From: a candidate division TA06 bacterium
GTDB lineage: Bacteria; Hydrothermota; DG-26; E44-bin18; JADFOU01
NCBI GenBank assembly: GCA_022562655.1
Contig: JADFOU010000001.1
Coordinates: 392-35,610, forward strand
Reading direction: 5' to 3'
Length of the DNA stretch: 35,219 nucleotides
The stretch's first letter is position 1; every line of letters starts with the position of its first letter. Below the pieces are notes generated by a model. That model was not told where the DNA came from, made no database searches, and saw only the letters and a program-made list of their open reading frames with translations. Positions 1-7,038 of the stretch are shown one piece after another. Made by a program: the position numbers and the translations under genes.

Positions 1-1240
1 TGCCCACACCATAATTTATTGCAGAGGCAAAGGTTCCATTTCCGTTGTTGAGGAGAATTGAGACATCGTTGCTGAACTCGTTTGTCACAGCTAAATCGGA
101 ACCATTCACCCCGTCCAGATCCGACGTTTCAACAAAGGAGGGGCCACTGCCCGCTGTGTAGGTTGAATCAAAGGCAAAGGTCCCATCTCCGTTGTTGAGA
201 AGAACCGAGACACCGTCAGATGGCCAAGTGTTTGCTACAGCCAGGTCCGGGCCATTTACCCCATCCAGGTCCGCACTGACTACTGAAGAAGGATCACCAC
301 TCGCCCCGTAGTTTAGAGCAACTCCAAAGGTCCCGTCTCCATTATTGAGGAAAAAAGAGACATAGCCATTGCCAGGATTAGCTGAGTTGTAGTTCGCCAC
401 GGCGAGATCGGGATCCAAATCTCCATCCAGATCCGAGATCGCCACTGAGACTGGATTATTTCCTACCTCGTAATTTATTGCGGAGGCAAAGGTCCCATCC
501 CCGTTGTTGAGATAGACCGACATGTGGTACCTGGTGCCGAGGTTGGCCAGAGTCAGATCTGGCCCATCCACGCCATCCAGATCCGCGATGGCCACGAAGG
601 AGGAGATGTTGCCCGCTGAGTAGGTCGAATCAAAAGTGAACGTTCCATTCCCATTGTTGAGAAGAACCGAGATGCCACCAGCGTTCGCCACTGCCATGTC
701 AGGACCATTCACTCCATCCAGATCCGCAATGGCCACAGAGGAAGGGCTATTGCCCGCACCATAGTTTACAGCAGCTCCAAAGGTCCCGTCTCCATTGTTA
801 AGGAAAATTGAGACGTCGAAGCTGGTCTCGTTTGCTACGGCTAGGTCCGGCCCGTTCACACCATCCAGATCCGAGATCGCTACAAACAGTGGGCGATTGC
901 CCGCGGCGTAATTGATGTGGGGGGCAAAGGTCCCATCTCCGTTGTTGAGAAGAACCGAGACACCTCCAGTTGACCCAACGTAGGCCACAGCCAGGTCCGG
1001 ACCATTCACTCCGTCCAGATCAGCGATCGCCACGGAGCGAGGGAAACTGCCCGCGGAGTAGGTCGAATCTAGGGTAAAGATTCCATCCCCATTATTGAAA
1101 AGAACCGAGATACCACCATTTCCGTTCACCACAACCACATCCGGGTTTCCATTCATATTCAGGTCTGCAATTGCCACTGAATATGGAAAATTTCCTGCCC
1201 AATATTTCAATGCTTGAAAGGTTCCATCTCCATTGTTGAG
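1..1240 (-). repeat. Coding tandem repeats of the FG-GAP protein
   Basis: DNA-level tandem repeats with a period of about 138-165 bases. On the plus strand each carries a variant of ccatctccgttgttgag (NNGDGTF) and of ccatccagatcc (DLDGV). Nine units are visible. Some neighbouring units are nearly identical in their cores, suggesting recent duplication or gene conversion. Confidence 0.8.
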
Positions 1241-1477
1241 ATGAACCTCGAGGTAGCAGACGTCTCCATTGCCAATACAAAAGCCAAAGTAGCCTACCAC
1301 TGCCATGTCAGGACCATTCACCCCATCCAGATCCGCAACCGCAACTGACTGAGGCCCAACCTCCACTCTGTGGTCCACCCGGTTTGGAAAGAAAAGGGGA
1401 ATTGCAAAGGCTGTGCCAGTGAGACTCAGCATTAGCACAACCGCTACCGACGACTTTTTTAGAAAAGTTCTTCCCAT
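1..1477 (-). CDS. Exported FG-GAP/VCBS repeat protein (C-terminus beyond window)
   Basis: Start is the ATG at 1477, seven bases after a GGAGG ribosome site. The frame stays open to base 1, so at least 492 residues are present and the C-terminus is missing. The first ~26 residues form a signal peptide (MGRTFLKKSS, then a hydrophobic stretch ending TGTAFA). The rest is repeats of 47-55 residues, each with a Ca-binding-like DLDGVNGPDLAVAN loop followed by SVLLNNGDGTF. Nine NNGDGTF-type motifs lie in the window. FG-GAP/VCBS repeats are known to build extracellular beta-propellers used in adhesion or as part of larger surface proteins. No catalytic domain is visible in this part, so the role is unknown beyond secreted or surface-exposed. 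Confidence 0.85.
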   Translation of the reverse strand, partial: MGRTFLKKSSVAVVLMLSLTGTAFAIPLFFPNRVDHRVEVGPQSVAVADLDGVNGPDMAVVGYFGFCIGNGDVCYLEVHLNNGDGTFQALKYWAGNFPYSVAIADLNMNGNPDVVVVNGNGGISVLFNNGDGIFTLDSTYSAGSFPRSVAIADLDGVNGPDLAVAYVGSTGGVSVLLNNGDGTFAPHINYAAGNRPLFVAISDLDGVNGPDLAVANETSFDVSIFLNNGDGTFGAAVNYGAGNSPSSVAIADLDGVNGPDMAVANAGGISVLLNNGNGTFTFDSTYSAGNISSFVAIADLDGVDGPDLTLANLGTRYHMSVYLNNGDGTFASAINYEVGNNPVSVAISDLDGDLDPDLAVANYNSANPGNGYVSFFLNNGDGTFGVALNYGASGDPSSVVSADLDGVNGPDLAVANTWPSDGVSVLLNNGDGTFAFDSTYTAGSGPSFVETSDLDGVNGSDLAVTNEFSNDVSILLNNGNGTFASAINYGVG

Positions 1478-1595
1478 TTTACTACCTCCTCAACTTTAAG
1501 AGATATTAAATGGTTAAACCAGTTCGGAACGCCCTTCTCATTAATTCTAAAAGTATACTGACTCACCCAAAGTTGAATTCTTGAGTTCTTCAATT

Positions 1596-1769
1596 CTACA
1601 TCTGTCCCCCATCCACCACGATCGTCTGCCCCGTCACATAAGAGGCGTCGCACAGTAAAAACAGGGCTGCATTCACTACATTCTGATAGGTCTCCCCTCC
1701 GGGAAGCCGAACTTTCAGCCAGTCGGGCTTTTTGAGGACTCCAGCTTGATCTCTCCAAGTTCTTTCCAT
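1596..1769 (-). pseudogene. Chimeric remnant: lipoyl-synthase-like N-terminus joined to SDR C-terminus
   Basis: A 57-codon frame starts at the ATG at 1769, with AGGAGA twelve bases upstream, and ends at a TAG at 1596-1598. Residues 1-29 (MERTWRDQAG, then KPDWLKVRLPGGETYQ) resemble the N-terminus of lipoyl synthase LipA, whose family begins KPxWLKVxxP. Residues 28-57 (YQNVVNAALFLLCDASYVTG, then QTIVVDGGQM) match the last 30 residues of the SDR at 3173-3910, including its TGQxxxxDGG end. The switch falls at the shared YQ[ND]VV, codons about 1677-1690. Neither half holds an active site. I read it as a deletion or recombination scar joining a lipA and an SDR gene; a misassembly would look the same. 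No intact lipA lies in the window. Confidence 0.65.
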
Positions 1770-1786
1770 TTATTAGCCCATCTCCT

Positions 1787-1812
1787 AATTAGGTGAAGAG
1801 GATAACCTAATT
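1787..1812 (-). terminator. Weak hairpin after the orphan gene
   Basis: AATTAGGT (1787-1794) and ACCTAATT (1805-1812) form an eight-base stem with a ten-base loop, directly at the stop codon of the gene ending at 1812. The stem is AT-rich and no clean U run follows, so a terminator role is only a suggestion. Confidence 0.3.
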
Positions 1813-3131
1813 TACTTAAATTTACTTGCTCTTTTAGGCCTTATTTTTGCTTCCTTCATTATTTTAAATGGATCATAGATCCTTTTAATAGTCTCTCCCG
1901 TAGTTAGATCTAACGTCATTAAAAAAGTTTTAACAGCTGATTCAGTATGTCCAATCTTCCGATATACATTCCCTAAAAGAATACCCAAGCGAGGGTCTGA
2001 AGATATAGCTGACCTTACTTCTTCATCGGATAAATCCTTATTGAGGAGATGTTTTAATTTTTTTAATTCTTCATCACGTACTCTCCTATGTACTCCAGAT
2101 AACTCTTTTGGAGCAATCTCAAGAACTCGGTTTAAAAGATGCTCTAATCTCTTTTTTAATCCTTCCCTATCTTCCTTATCATATACGTTAGACGTTAACT
2201 CTTTTTCTACAAGTATAAGAACTTCATCCCGCAGGTGTCCCAATCCTTCAAGTTCTTCATTATATTCTTTCCTGTGTAATCCATTTAATATTTCTTCTGC
2301 AACACTCTCAAGTCTTTTTTTGTAACCCGCTGTATAAACTGCCTGCTTCTCTCTAACCCCAAACCCTAAAGAAGCAGAAGGCTTTCGGAGTTCTAATTTT
2401 GAGAGTTCAGATTCTGCTTTATATTTAAATTCTTGAACTTTATTTGCACATAATTGATAGTATAACAGTATCGATTCATTGAACTCATTTCTTCCAACTT
2501 CCTTATATAAATTTGAAACTTTTTCACACCGTGAAATTACATTCCTATAGAATACAGTTTTCTCATGACCCTGTTTTTCTTTTGAAACATTGAAATTACA
2601 TAAAGCCAAAAAATAATTGGCCATTAAATCAATTTCTTTATTTTTTAAAGACTCATTTGCCCAAAGCGCTGTCTCAAAATGAGTGTCATCGATTGCTTTT
2701 TCATATTCTCCTAAAACCGTATTCACCATCCCGCCGTCTAAGTGTACAAGTACAAGGGTAAGGTCATCGCGATTTGCAGTTGAATTTCTAACAATTTCTT
2801 TTAGCTCTTTTCTTAATTCACCTTTCCTCTGCTCATATTCCAAGAAAAGCGACTTTTCCAATGAAGACAAGGTTAACTCCGGTTCTGGTAACAATGCGGG
2901 TACCAACGCGGGTACCAACGCAACTTTTAACGTCTTCTTAACTTTCTCATTAATTCCCTTTAACTGATCTTGTTGAACCTCTTCCCAAACAAATTCATTA
3001 TTTACATGTCGTCTTATTTTTTTCCACTTAATTTCTAAGTTATCTATTACATTCAATAAAATCTTTGAAGAAATCCCAATCAGATTAGGATCGCTTCCTA
3101 ATTTCGATTCCATTCCTTTCCCTTCAACCAT
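1812..3131 (-). CDS. Hypothetical AT-rich, mostly helical protein (TPR-like)
   Basis: I do not recognise this gene. The preferred start is the ATG at 3131, ten bases after GAGGGG, giving 439 residues; a TTG at 3152 would add seven. The protein is charged, Leu/Glu/Lys-rich and predicted almost all-helical. The middle (from GMVNTVLGEYEKAIDDTHFE) and the end (GILLGNVYRKIGHTESAVKT) read like degenerate TPR helical hairpins. There is no signal peptide or membrane span. A short internal repeat, VPALVPAL, comes from a tandem GCGGGTACCAAC-type DNA repeat near 2895-2920. GC is far below that of neighbours (a sampled 60-base line, 2401-2460, is 27% GC against 55-58% in nuo genes), which suggests acquisition by transfer. 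It sits 42 bases upstream of the chimeric remnant. Confidence 0.6.
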   Translation of the reverse strand: MVEGKGMESKLGSDPNLIGISSKILLNVIDNLEIKWKKIRRHVNNEFVWEEVQQDQLKGINEKVKKTLKVALVPALVPALLPEPELTLSSLEKSLFLEYEQRKGELRKELKEIVRNSTANRDDLTLVLVHLDGGMVNTVLGEYEKAIDDTHFETALWANESLKNKEIDLMANYFLALCNFNVSKEKQGHEKTVFYRNVISRCEKVSNLYKEVGRNEFNESILLYYQLCANKVQEFKYKAESELSKLELRKPSASLGFGVREKQAVYTAGYKKRLESVAEEILNGLHRKEYNEELEGLGHLRDEVLILVEKELTSNVYDKEDREGLKKRLEHLLNRVLEIAPKELSGVHRRVRDEELKKLKHLLNKDLSDEEVRSAISSDPRLGILLGNVYRKIGHTESAVKTFLMTLDLTTGETIKRIYDPFKIMKEAKIRPKRASKFK

Positions 3132-3172
3132 TTTCGATTGTCCCCTCTTCAATGAAAATCAAAAAAGCATAA

Positions 3173-3910
3173 TTAATTCAACACCCCTCCTCCATCGATT
3201 ACGAGGGTTTGCCCAGTCACATAAGAGGTGTCACAGAGAAGGAAGAGGACTGCATTCACCACATCCTGATAAGATCCAAATCGCTTCAAGGGAATCTGAT
3301 CCTTCAACTTCTCTTTTCTTTCCTCACTCAACTCTTCGGGTACGGTTATGGTTCCGGGGGCTATGCAGTTCACCTGGATATCGGGAGCCAGAGTCTTGGC
3401 AAGCCCTTTGGTTGCCATGATCACACCTGCTTTCGAGATACAGTAGGCAAGATATCCGGGCCACGGTCTCAAACCTCCCACATCAGCAATGTTGAGTATT
3501 TTTCCCCTCTTCTTTTGAAGCATCCCTTCTGAAACTGCCTTTGTGGTAAAGAGAACCGATTTTAGGTTTGTGTCGAGGACTTCTCCCCACTTCTCCTCGG
3601 TGAGGTCTTTCAAGGGGGTTCTCATAAAGATCCCGGCATTGTTGATCAGAATGTCTATTTTTCCAAAGGTCTCCATGGTCTTTTGAACCATCCCCTCTAT
3701 TTCAGTAACTTTGGATACATCTGCCTTGTAAAGAATTGCTTTCACGCCAAAGTTTTCAGTTTCTTCGACCGTTTTTTTTGCCTCTTCTTCCGAAAAGCGG
3801 TAGTTGACCACGAGATCCGCTCCTTCTCTCGCCAGGGCACACGCAATTTCGCGCCCCATATTCCTACCACTTCCGGTGATGAGGGCAACCTGCCCTTTCA
3901 ATCGCTTCAT
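3173..3910 (-). CDS. SDR-family oxidoreductase, pteridine-reductase-like
   Basis: A 245-residue classical short-chain dehydrogenase, full length. The nucleotide-binding turn is TGSGRNMG (12-19), the NAG motif is at 91-93 and YCISK supplies Tyr156 and Lys160. The residue 13 before the Tyr, normally the catalytic Ser, is Asp143 (NIADVGG). An Asp-Tyr-Lys set with this spacing is the signature of PTR1-type pteridine reductases and related bacterial SDRs, so FabG is a less likely label than the overall similarity suggests. Arg38 after beta-2 favours NADPH. The substrate is unknown. The start at 3910 has no clear Shine-Dalgarno and lies next to a heptamer inverted repeat. Its C-terminal 30 residues have a paralogous copy in the remnant at 1596-1769. 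Confidence 0.8.
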   Translation of the reverse strand: MKRLKGQVALITGSGRNMGREIACALAREGADLVVNYRFSEEEAKKTVEETENFGVKAILYKADVSKVTEIEGMVQKTMETFGKIDILINNAGIFMRTPLKDLTEEKWGEVLDTNLKSVLFTTKAVSEGMLQKKRGKILNIADVGGLRPWPGYLAYCISKAGVIMATKGLAKTLAPDIQVNCIAPGTITVPEELSEERKEKLKDQIPLKRFGSYQDVVNAVLFLLCDTSYVTGQTLVIDGGGVLN

Positions 3911-3916
3911 TTGGAT

Positions 3917-3982
3917 CAGTAGGTTGTAGGTAGTAGATTGTAGTTAGGGCCTCCACCCCTACATACTACCTACTATCTACTG
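3917..3982. repeat. Heptamer array forming an inverted repeat
   Basis: Units of the form GTAGGTA / GTAGATT run rightward from 3917 and are mirrored by TACTACC / TACTATC units to 3982, with GGGCCTCCACCCC at the turn. The outer CAGTAG and CTACTG pair, so a long imperfect hairpin is possible. The TAG stop codon of the Fe-S carrier gene (3977-3979) is part of the array. Confidence 0.75.
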
Positions 3983-4327
3983 ATTTTTTGGGGTAGAGGT
4001 GTGTCCACAGCCACAGGTGTGTACGGCATTGGGGTTCCTCATGACGAACCCCTTCCCCAAATGGGTCTCTCCGTAGTCAATCTCCATCCCTTTTAAGTAG
4101 GAGATGGAATCTTTCTCCACGAAGACTTTTAACCCTTCCAGCTCCAAAATCTCATCTCCGACCTTGGGCTCCTGCTCGAGGGACATCTCATACGGGTAAG
4201 AAGTCCCGGTGTCGGAGCAACCTCCCTGGGAGACAAAGAGTCGAAGGCCCGGGTTAGGTCCGCCTAAGTTGGAATCCTTCATGAGGTCCTTCACCTTGGC
4301 GACTGCCCCATCCGTCAAGGTAACCAT
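3977..4327 (-). CDS. A-type iron-sulfur cluster carrier (IscA/ErpA/HesB family)
   Basis: The 116-residue form starts at the ATG at 4327 with GAGG six bases upstream. An upstream in-frame ATG at 4396 would read through an inverted repeat and add a non-conserved 23 residues, so I reject it. The three conserved cysteines are Cys37 (QGGCSDTG), Cys105 and Cys107 (HTCGCGHT), the ligand set by which A-type carriers hold a 2Fe-2S or 4Fe-4S cluster and pass it to apoproteins. Likely clients in this window include IspG, NuoE, NuoF, NuoG and NuoI. It follows ccmF after 89 bases that hold the nested repeat at 4351-4412. Confidence 0.85.
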   Translation of the reverse strand: MVTLTDGAVAKVKDLMKDSNLGGPNPGLRLFVSQGGCSDTGTSYPYEMSLEQEPKVGDEILELEGLKVFVEKDSISYLKGMEIDYGETHLGKGFVMRNPNAVHTCGCGHTSTPKNQ

Positions 4328-4350
4328 CTTTTTCCTCTTTCCATCTGCTT

Positions 4351-4412
4351 GTAGGGGCGAACCGATGTGTTCGCCTTCTTGGGGGTGGGCAGACACTCAG
4401 GTCTGCCCCTAC
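4351..4412. repeat. Nested (cruciform-like) inverted repeat
   Basis: GTAGGGGC (4351-4358) pairs with GCCCCTAC (4405-4412) as an outer stem. Inside are two hairpins: GGCGAAC/GTTCGCC on the left and GGGCAGAC/GTCTGCCC on the right. The element sits between ccmF and the Fe-S carrier gene and could act as a terminator-like or RNA-processing structure. It looks like a dispersed intergenic palindrome family. Confidence 0.7.
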
Positions 4413-4416
4413 GATT

Positions 4417-6438
4417 TTAAACTTCAATCAGTTCACGAACCTCTGTCTCTTTAGCGAGAGACTCCTTTTCTTTTCTCTCCCTTTCAAAAATGACTCTCCT
4501 CTTCGGTCTTCGGGTGGGAAGAATGGCAATCAGGGTTCCCAGAATATTCACGATCCCGCCAATCCAGATGAAAGAAACGAGGGGGTTGAGATAAACCTGC
4601 AAAGTAGCCTCTTCATTCTCTGTGAGACCTGCAAGAACGACATAGAGGTCCTCTTTTAAAGTAGAGCGGAGAGCCACTTCTGTAGTGGGCTGCTCTTGCA
4701 TCCAGTAGAAATACCTCTGAGGAATGAGACGACCCACCTCCTCTCCCTCCCGATACACCCTGAGACGAACCGCCACAGACATCTTATTATCATCTCTCGA
4801 ACGATACGGCTTCTCATATTCAAGGCGATACTTCCCCAGGTGTAAGGATTCACCGGGCATGAGCGTCCCTTCCACCTTTTGATTAAAGGCGCTTCCGGTG
4901 AAACCAACAAAGAGGAGGACAATGGCCATATGGACAATATACCCTCCATAACGCCTTTTATTTTTTAAGGTCAACTTATAGAGGGCTTTGGGAAGGATCT
5001 CCCCTGTGGCGTGGCGTCGGGCTCGAGCTCCCCGAGTAAATTCAGAGACAATCGTTGCAGTGACAAAGAGGATAATGGAAAAGGAGATGAGGGCATAGAA
5101 ATGCCTGACAAATCCCAGGAAGAAGAGGAGGCTTCCGCCTATCAATGCAGTGATCAAGGGAATGGAGAAGTGCTTCCTCAAAATTCTCCCGGAGGTCCTC
5201 CGCCATGCCAGAAGAGGACCCACCCCGGTGAGAAGCAAGAGAATGAGTCCGATAGGAACCATTATAAAATTGAACCAAGGAGGACCTACTGTGATCTTCG
5301 TATCTGTCACTGCTTCGGAAATTACTGGATAAACGGTTCCTAAGAAAATGGCAAAGGCAGCAGTTAAGAGAAGAAGGTTATTGAAAAGGAACCCTGTCTC
5401 CCGTGAAGTGAAGGAATCCAAATGCTCTTGACTCCGGAGGTCCTTCCACCGCCTCCCCAATGCAAAGGCAGAAAAGAGAACGATAGCGAGGAGGAAGATG
5501 AGAAAGAAGGGGCCGATTGAGGATTCGGTAAAGGTATGAACAGAGGAGATAATTCCACTCCGGGTGATGAAAGTTCCGAAGATGGAAAGGGTAAAGGTGA
5601 GAAGGATCAAGACCATATTCCAGACTCGGAGTATTGGTTTCCGCTCCTGGATCATAATCGAATGGAAGAAGGCGGTTGCGGTGAGCCAGGGCATAAACCC
5701 GGCGTTCTCCACAGGGTCCCATCCCCAGTATCCCCCCCAGCCCAGTTCCACATAAGCCCATCGGCCACCCAATAGGAGACCTGTCCCCAAGAAAAGCCAG
5801 GGGACCAAGGTCCATCTCCGAATCGTAACAAGCCAGCTGGAACCCACCGAACCCACGAGGAGGGCGGCAATCGCAAAGGCAAAGGGAACGGTAAAGCCCA
5901 CAAAACCCAGGTAGAGCATCGGGGGATGGATGGCCATCGCGGGGTGCTGGAGGATGGGGTTCAATCCCTGACCATCCGCAGGAAGGAAGGGGAGGGTCTC
6001 AAAGGGGTTGGCTAAAACAACATTGAGGAGGATGAAGAAGGCATTCACAGACATGAGAACCGCCACCACATAAGGGAGAAGGTCTCGATTCCTCTTTCGA
6101 TTGATGAAGATGACAAGACCACTATAGAGAGAGAGAAGCCACCCCCAGAAGAGGAGAGACCCTTTCTGTCCCCCCCAGAGGGCGGTGAACGTGTAGCCGA
6201 TGGGAAGGTCACGGTTGGAATAACTGGCTACATACTCATTCTGAAAATCATGGGTGAGGAGTGCATGGAGTAGGAGGATGACCGCCAGGGTGAGGAGCCC
6301 GGTAACAGCCAGGGCCCCTCTCTCTCCAGAGCGGATAAGATCCTCCCGCTTCTGCCGCACGCCAAGAACGGAGATGAAAATCGCATAGACGGCACTTGCT
6401 AAAGCGAAAATGAGGAGATAATATCCCAACTGGTTCAT
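4417..6438 (-). CDS. ccmF: Cytochrome c maturation haem lyase subunit CcmF
   Basis: A 673-residue polytopic membrane protein, close to the usual 630-680 of the family. The tryptophan-rich WWD signature (GGYWGWDPVENAGFMPWL) lies at about 235-251 and presents haem in the periplasm. The conserved histidine segment HPAMAIHPPMLYLGFVG lies at about 165-181. Most of the first 470 residues are transmembrane helices, then a periplasmic domain (GTLMPGESLHLGKYRLEYE) and a last helix. In System I, CcmF takes haem from holo-CcmE and attaches it to CXXCH sites of exported cytochromes. It lies 112 bases after ccmE, across a heptamer repeat region, and no good Shine-Dalgarno precedes the start. ccmABCD, ccmG and ccmH are not in the window. 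Confidence 0.95.
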   Translation of the reverse strand: MNQLGYYLLIFALASAVYAIFISVLGVRQKREDLIRSGERGALAVTGLLTLAVILLLHALLTHDFQNEYVASYSNRDLPIGYTFTALWGGQKGSLLFWGWLLSLYSGLVIFINRKRNRDLLPYVVAVLMSVNAFFILLNVVLANPFETLPFLPADGQGLNPILQHPAMAIHPPMLYLGFVGFTVPFAFAIAALLVGSVGSSWLVTIRRWTLVPWLFLGTGLLLGGRWAYVELGWGGYWGWDPVENAGFMPWLTATAFFHSIMIQERKPILRVWNMVLILLTFTLSIFGTFITRSGIISSVHTFTESSIGPFFLIFLLAIVLFSAFALGRRWKDLRSQEHLDSFTSRETGFLFNNLLLLTAAFAIFLGTVYPVISEAVTDTKITVGPPWFNFIMVPIGLILLLLTGVGPLLAWRRTSGRILRKHFSIPLITALIGGSLLFFLGFVRHFYALISFSIILFVTATIVSEFTRGARARRHATGEILPKALYKLTLKNKRRYGGYIVHMAIVLLFVGFTGSAFNQKVEGTLMPGESLHLGKYRLEYEKPYRSRDDNKMSVAVRLRVYREGEEVGRLIPQRYFYWMQEQPTTEVALRSTLKEDLYVVLAGLTENEEATLQVYLNPLVSFIWIGGIVNILGTLIAILPTRRPKRRVIFERERKEKESLAKETEVRELIEV

Positions 6439-6444
6439 CTTAGA

Positions 6445-6562
6445 AAATATTGATAGAAATTGGAAATACGTAATGGAAACTCGAGATTGGAAAGCAGTTT
6501 AACGAATTGCTAATTTCCACTTTCAATAACCAATTTCTATTTTCCAATAACTAATTTCCAAC
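6445..6562. repeat. Intergenic heptamer-like array between ccmE and ccmF
   Basis: Degenerate seven-base units (GAAATTG, GAGATTG, then the inverted kinds AATTTCC, AATTTCT) fill the whole gap and flip orientation near 6505. No other feature was seen in this gap. Confidence 0.6.
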
Positions 6563-6967
6563 TTTCCTATCCTCATACACCTCTCCCTCATACTTAGAGG
6601 GACATTTGGTGAAGACATGGTTCGCCTCGAAATAACCTTCAGGATGAGCCTTCCCTTCTACAAGAACATCGTTCCCCTCCTTGAAGATGTCGGGAAGGAC
6701 TCCGTGATACCGGACCTGAATCTCTCCCCCCTCGTCGGCTATGGTAAAACTGTAGTCGAGGGTCTTGGAGGTCTGTTTGAGGGACCCCTCCACAACTATC
6801 CCTCCCAATCGGACACCCTTCCCATAGAGATCTTCTGCCTCAGCCTTCACCTCACTCACGGTCTTATAATAGACCATCGTATTCTGGTTGAAGCCCGAAA
6901 CAACAAGGTATCCAAGAAGTCCGACGATGAGAAGACCACCTGCAATAAACCGAATCCTTTTCTTCAT
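6551..6967 (-). CDS. ccmE: Haem chaperone CcmE, Cys-type (CXXXY)
   Basis: A 138-residue protein: a single N-terminal anchor helix (about 6-24), then the OB-fold periplasmic domain (GKGVRLGGIVVEGSLK; YHGVLPDIFKEGNDVLVEG). The haem-attachment segment reads HVFTKCPSKYEG, so the usual HXXXY histidine is replaced by Cys122 with Tyr126 kept. A CXXXY CcmE is known from Desulfovibrio and archaea, where it works in a reduced System I (System I*). By that analogy this organism probably uses the same variant. The start has AAGGAAAG just upstream. It lies 71 bases after ispG and 112 bases before ccmF. Confidence 0.92.
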   Translation of the reverse strand: MKKRIRFIAGGLLIVGLLGYLVVSGFNQNTMVYYKTVSEVKAEAEDLYGKGVRLGGIVVEGSLKQTSKTLDYSFTIADEGGEIQVRYHGVLPDIFKEGNDVLVEGKAHPEGYFEANHVFTKCPSKYEGEVYEDRKVGN

Positions 6968-6980
6968 TTTTCTTTCCTTC

Positions 6981-7017
6981 TTTGAATTTCGAATATTGAA
7001 TATCGAACAATTGAAGA
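6981..7017. repeat. Heptamer array, ispG-ccmE gap
   Basis: Five near-perfect seven-base units of the type TTTGAAT / TTCGAAT / ATTGAAT / ATCGAAC. It lies just upstream of the ccmE ribosome site. Confidence 0.65.
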
Positions 7018-7038
7018 AGAGTGTTTATCGAAAAATCG

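Noticed and set aside
1..1240. Possible CRISPR or satellite array
   Set aside because: The repeats are in frame, encode the FG-GAP motif and have a 138-165 base period with diverged units, so they are coding repeats.
1459..1758. 99-codon TTG-started frame overlapping the FG-GAP start
   Set aside because: It reads the SDR-like remnant out of frame and overlaps the next gene's signal peptide; the in-frame chimera from 1769 explains the region better.
4328..4396. Upstream start for the Fe-S carrier gene (139 residues)
   Set aside because: The extra codons lie in an inverted repeat and have no family counterpart; the ATG at 4327 has its own GAGG site.
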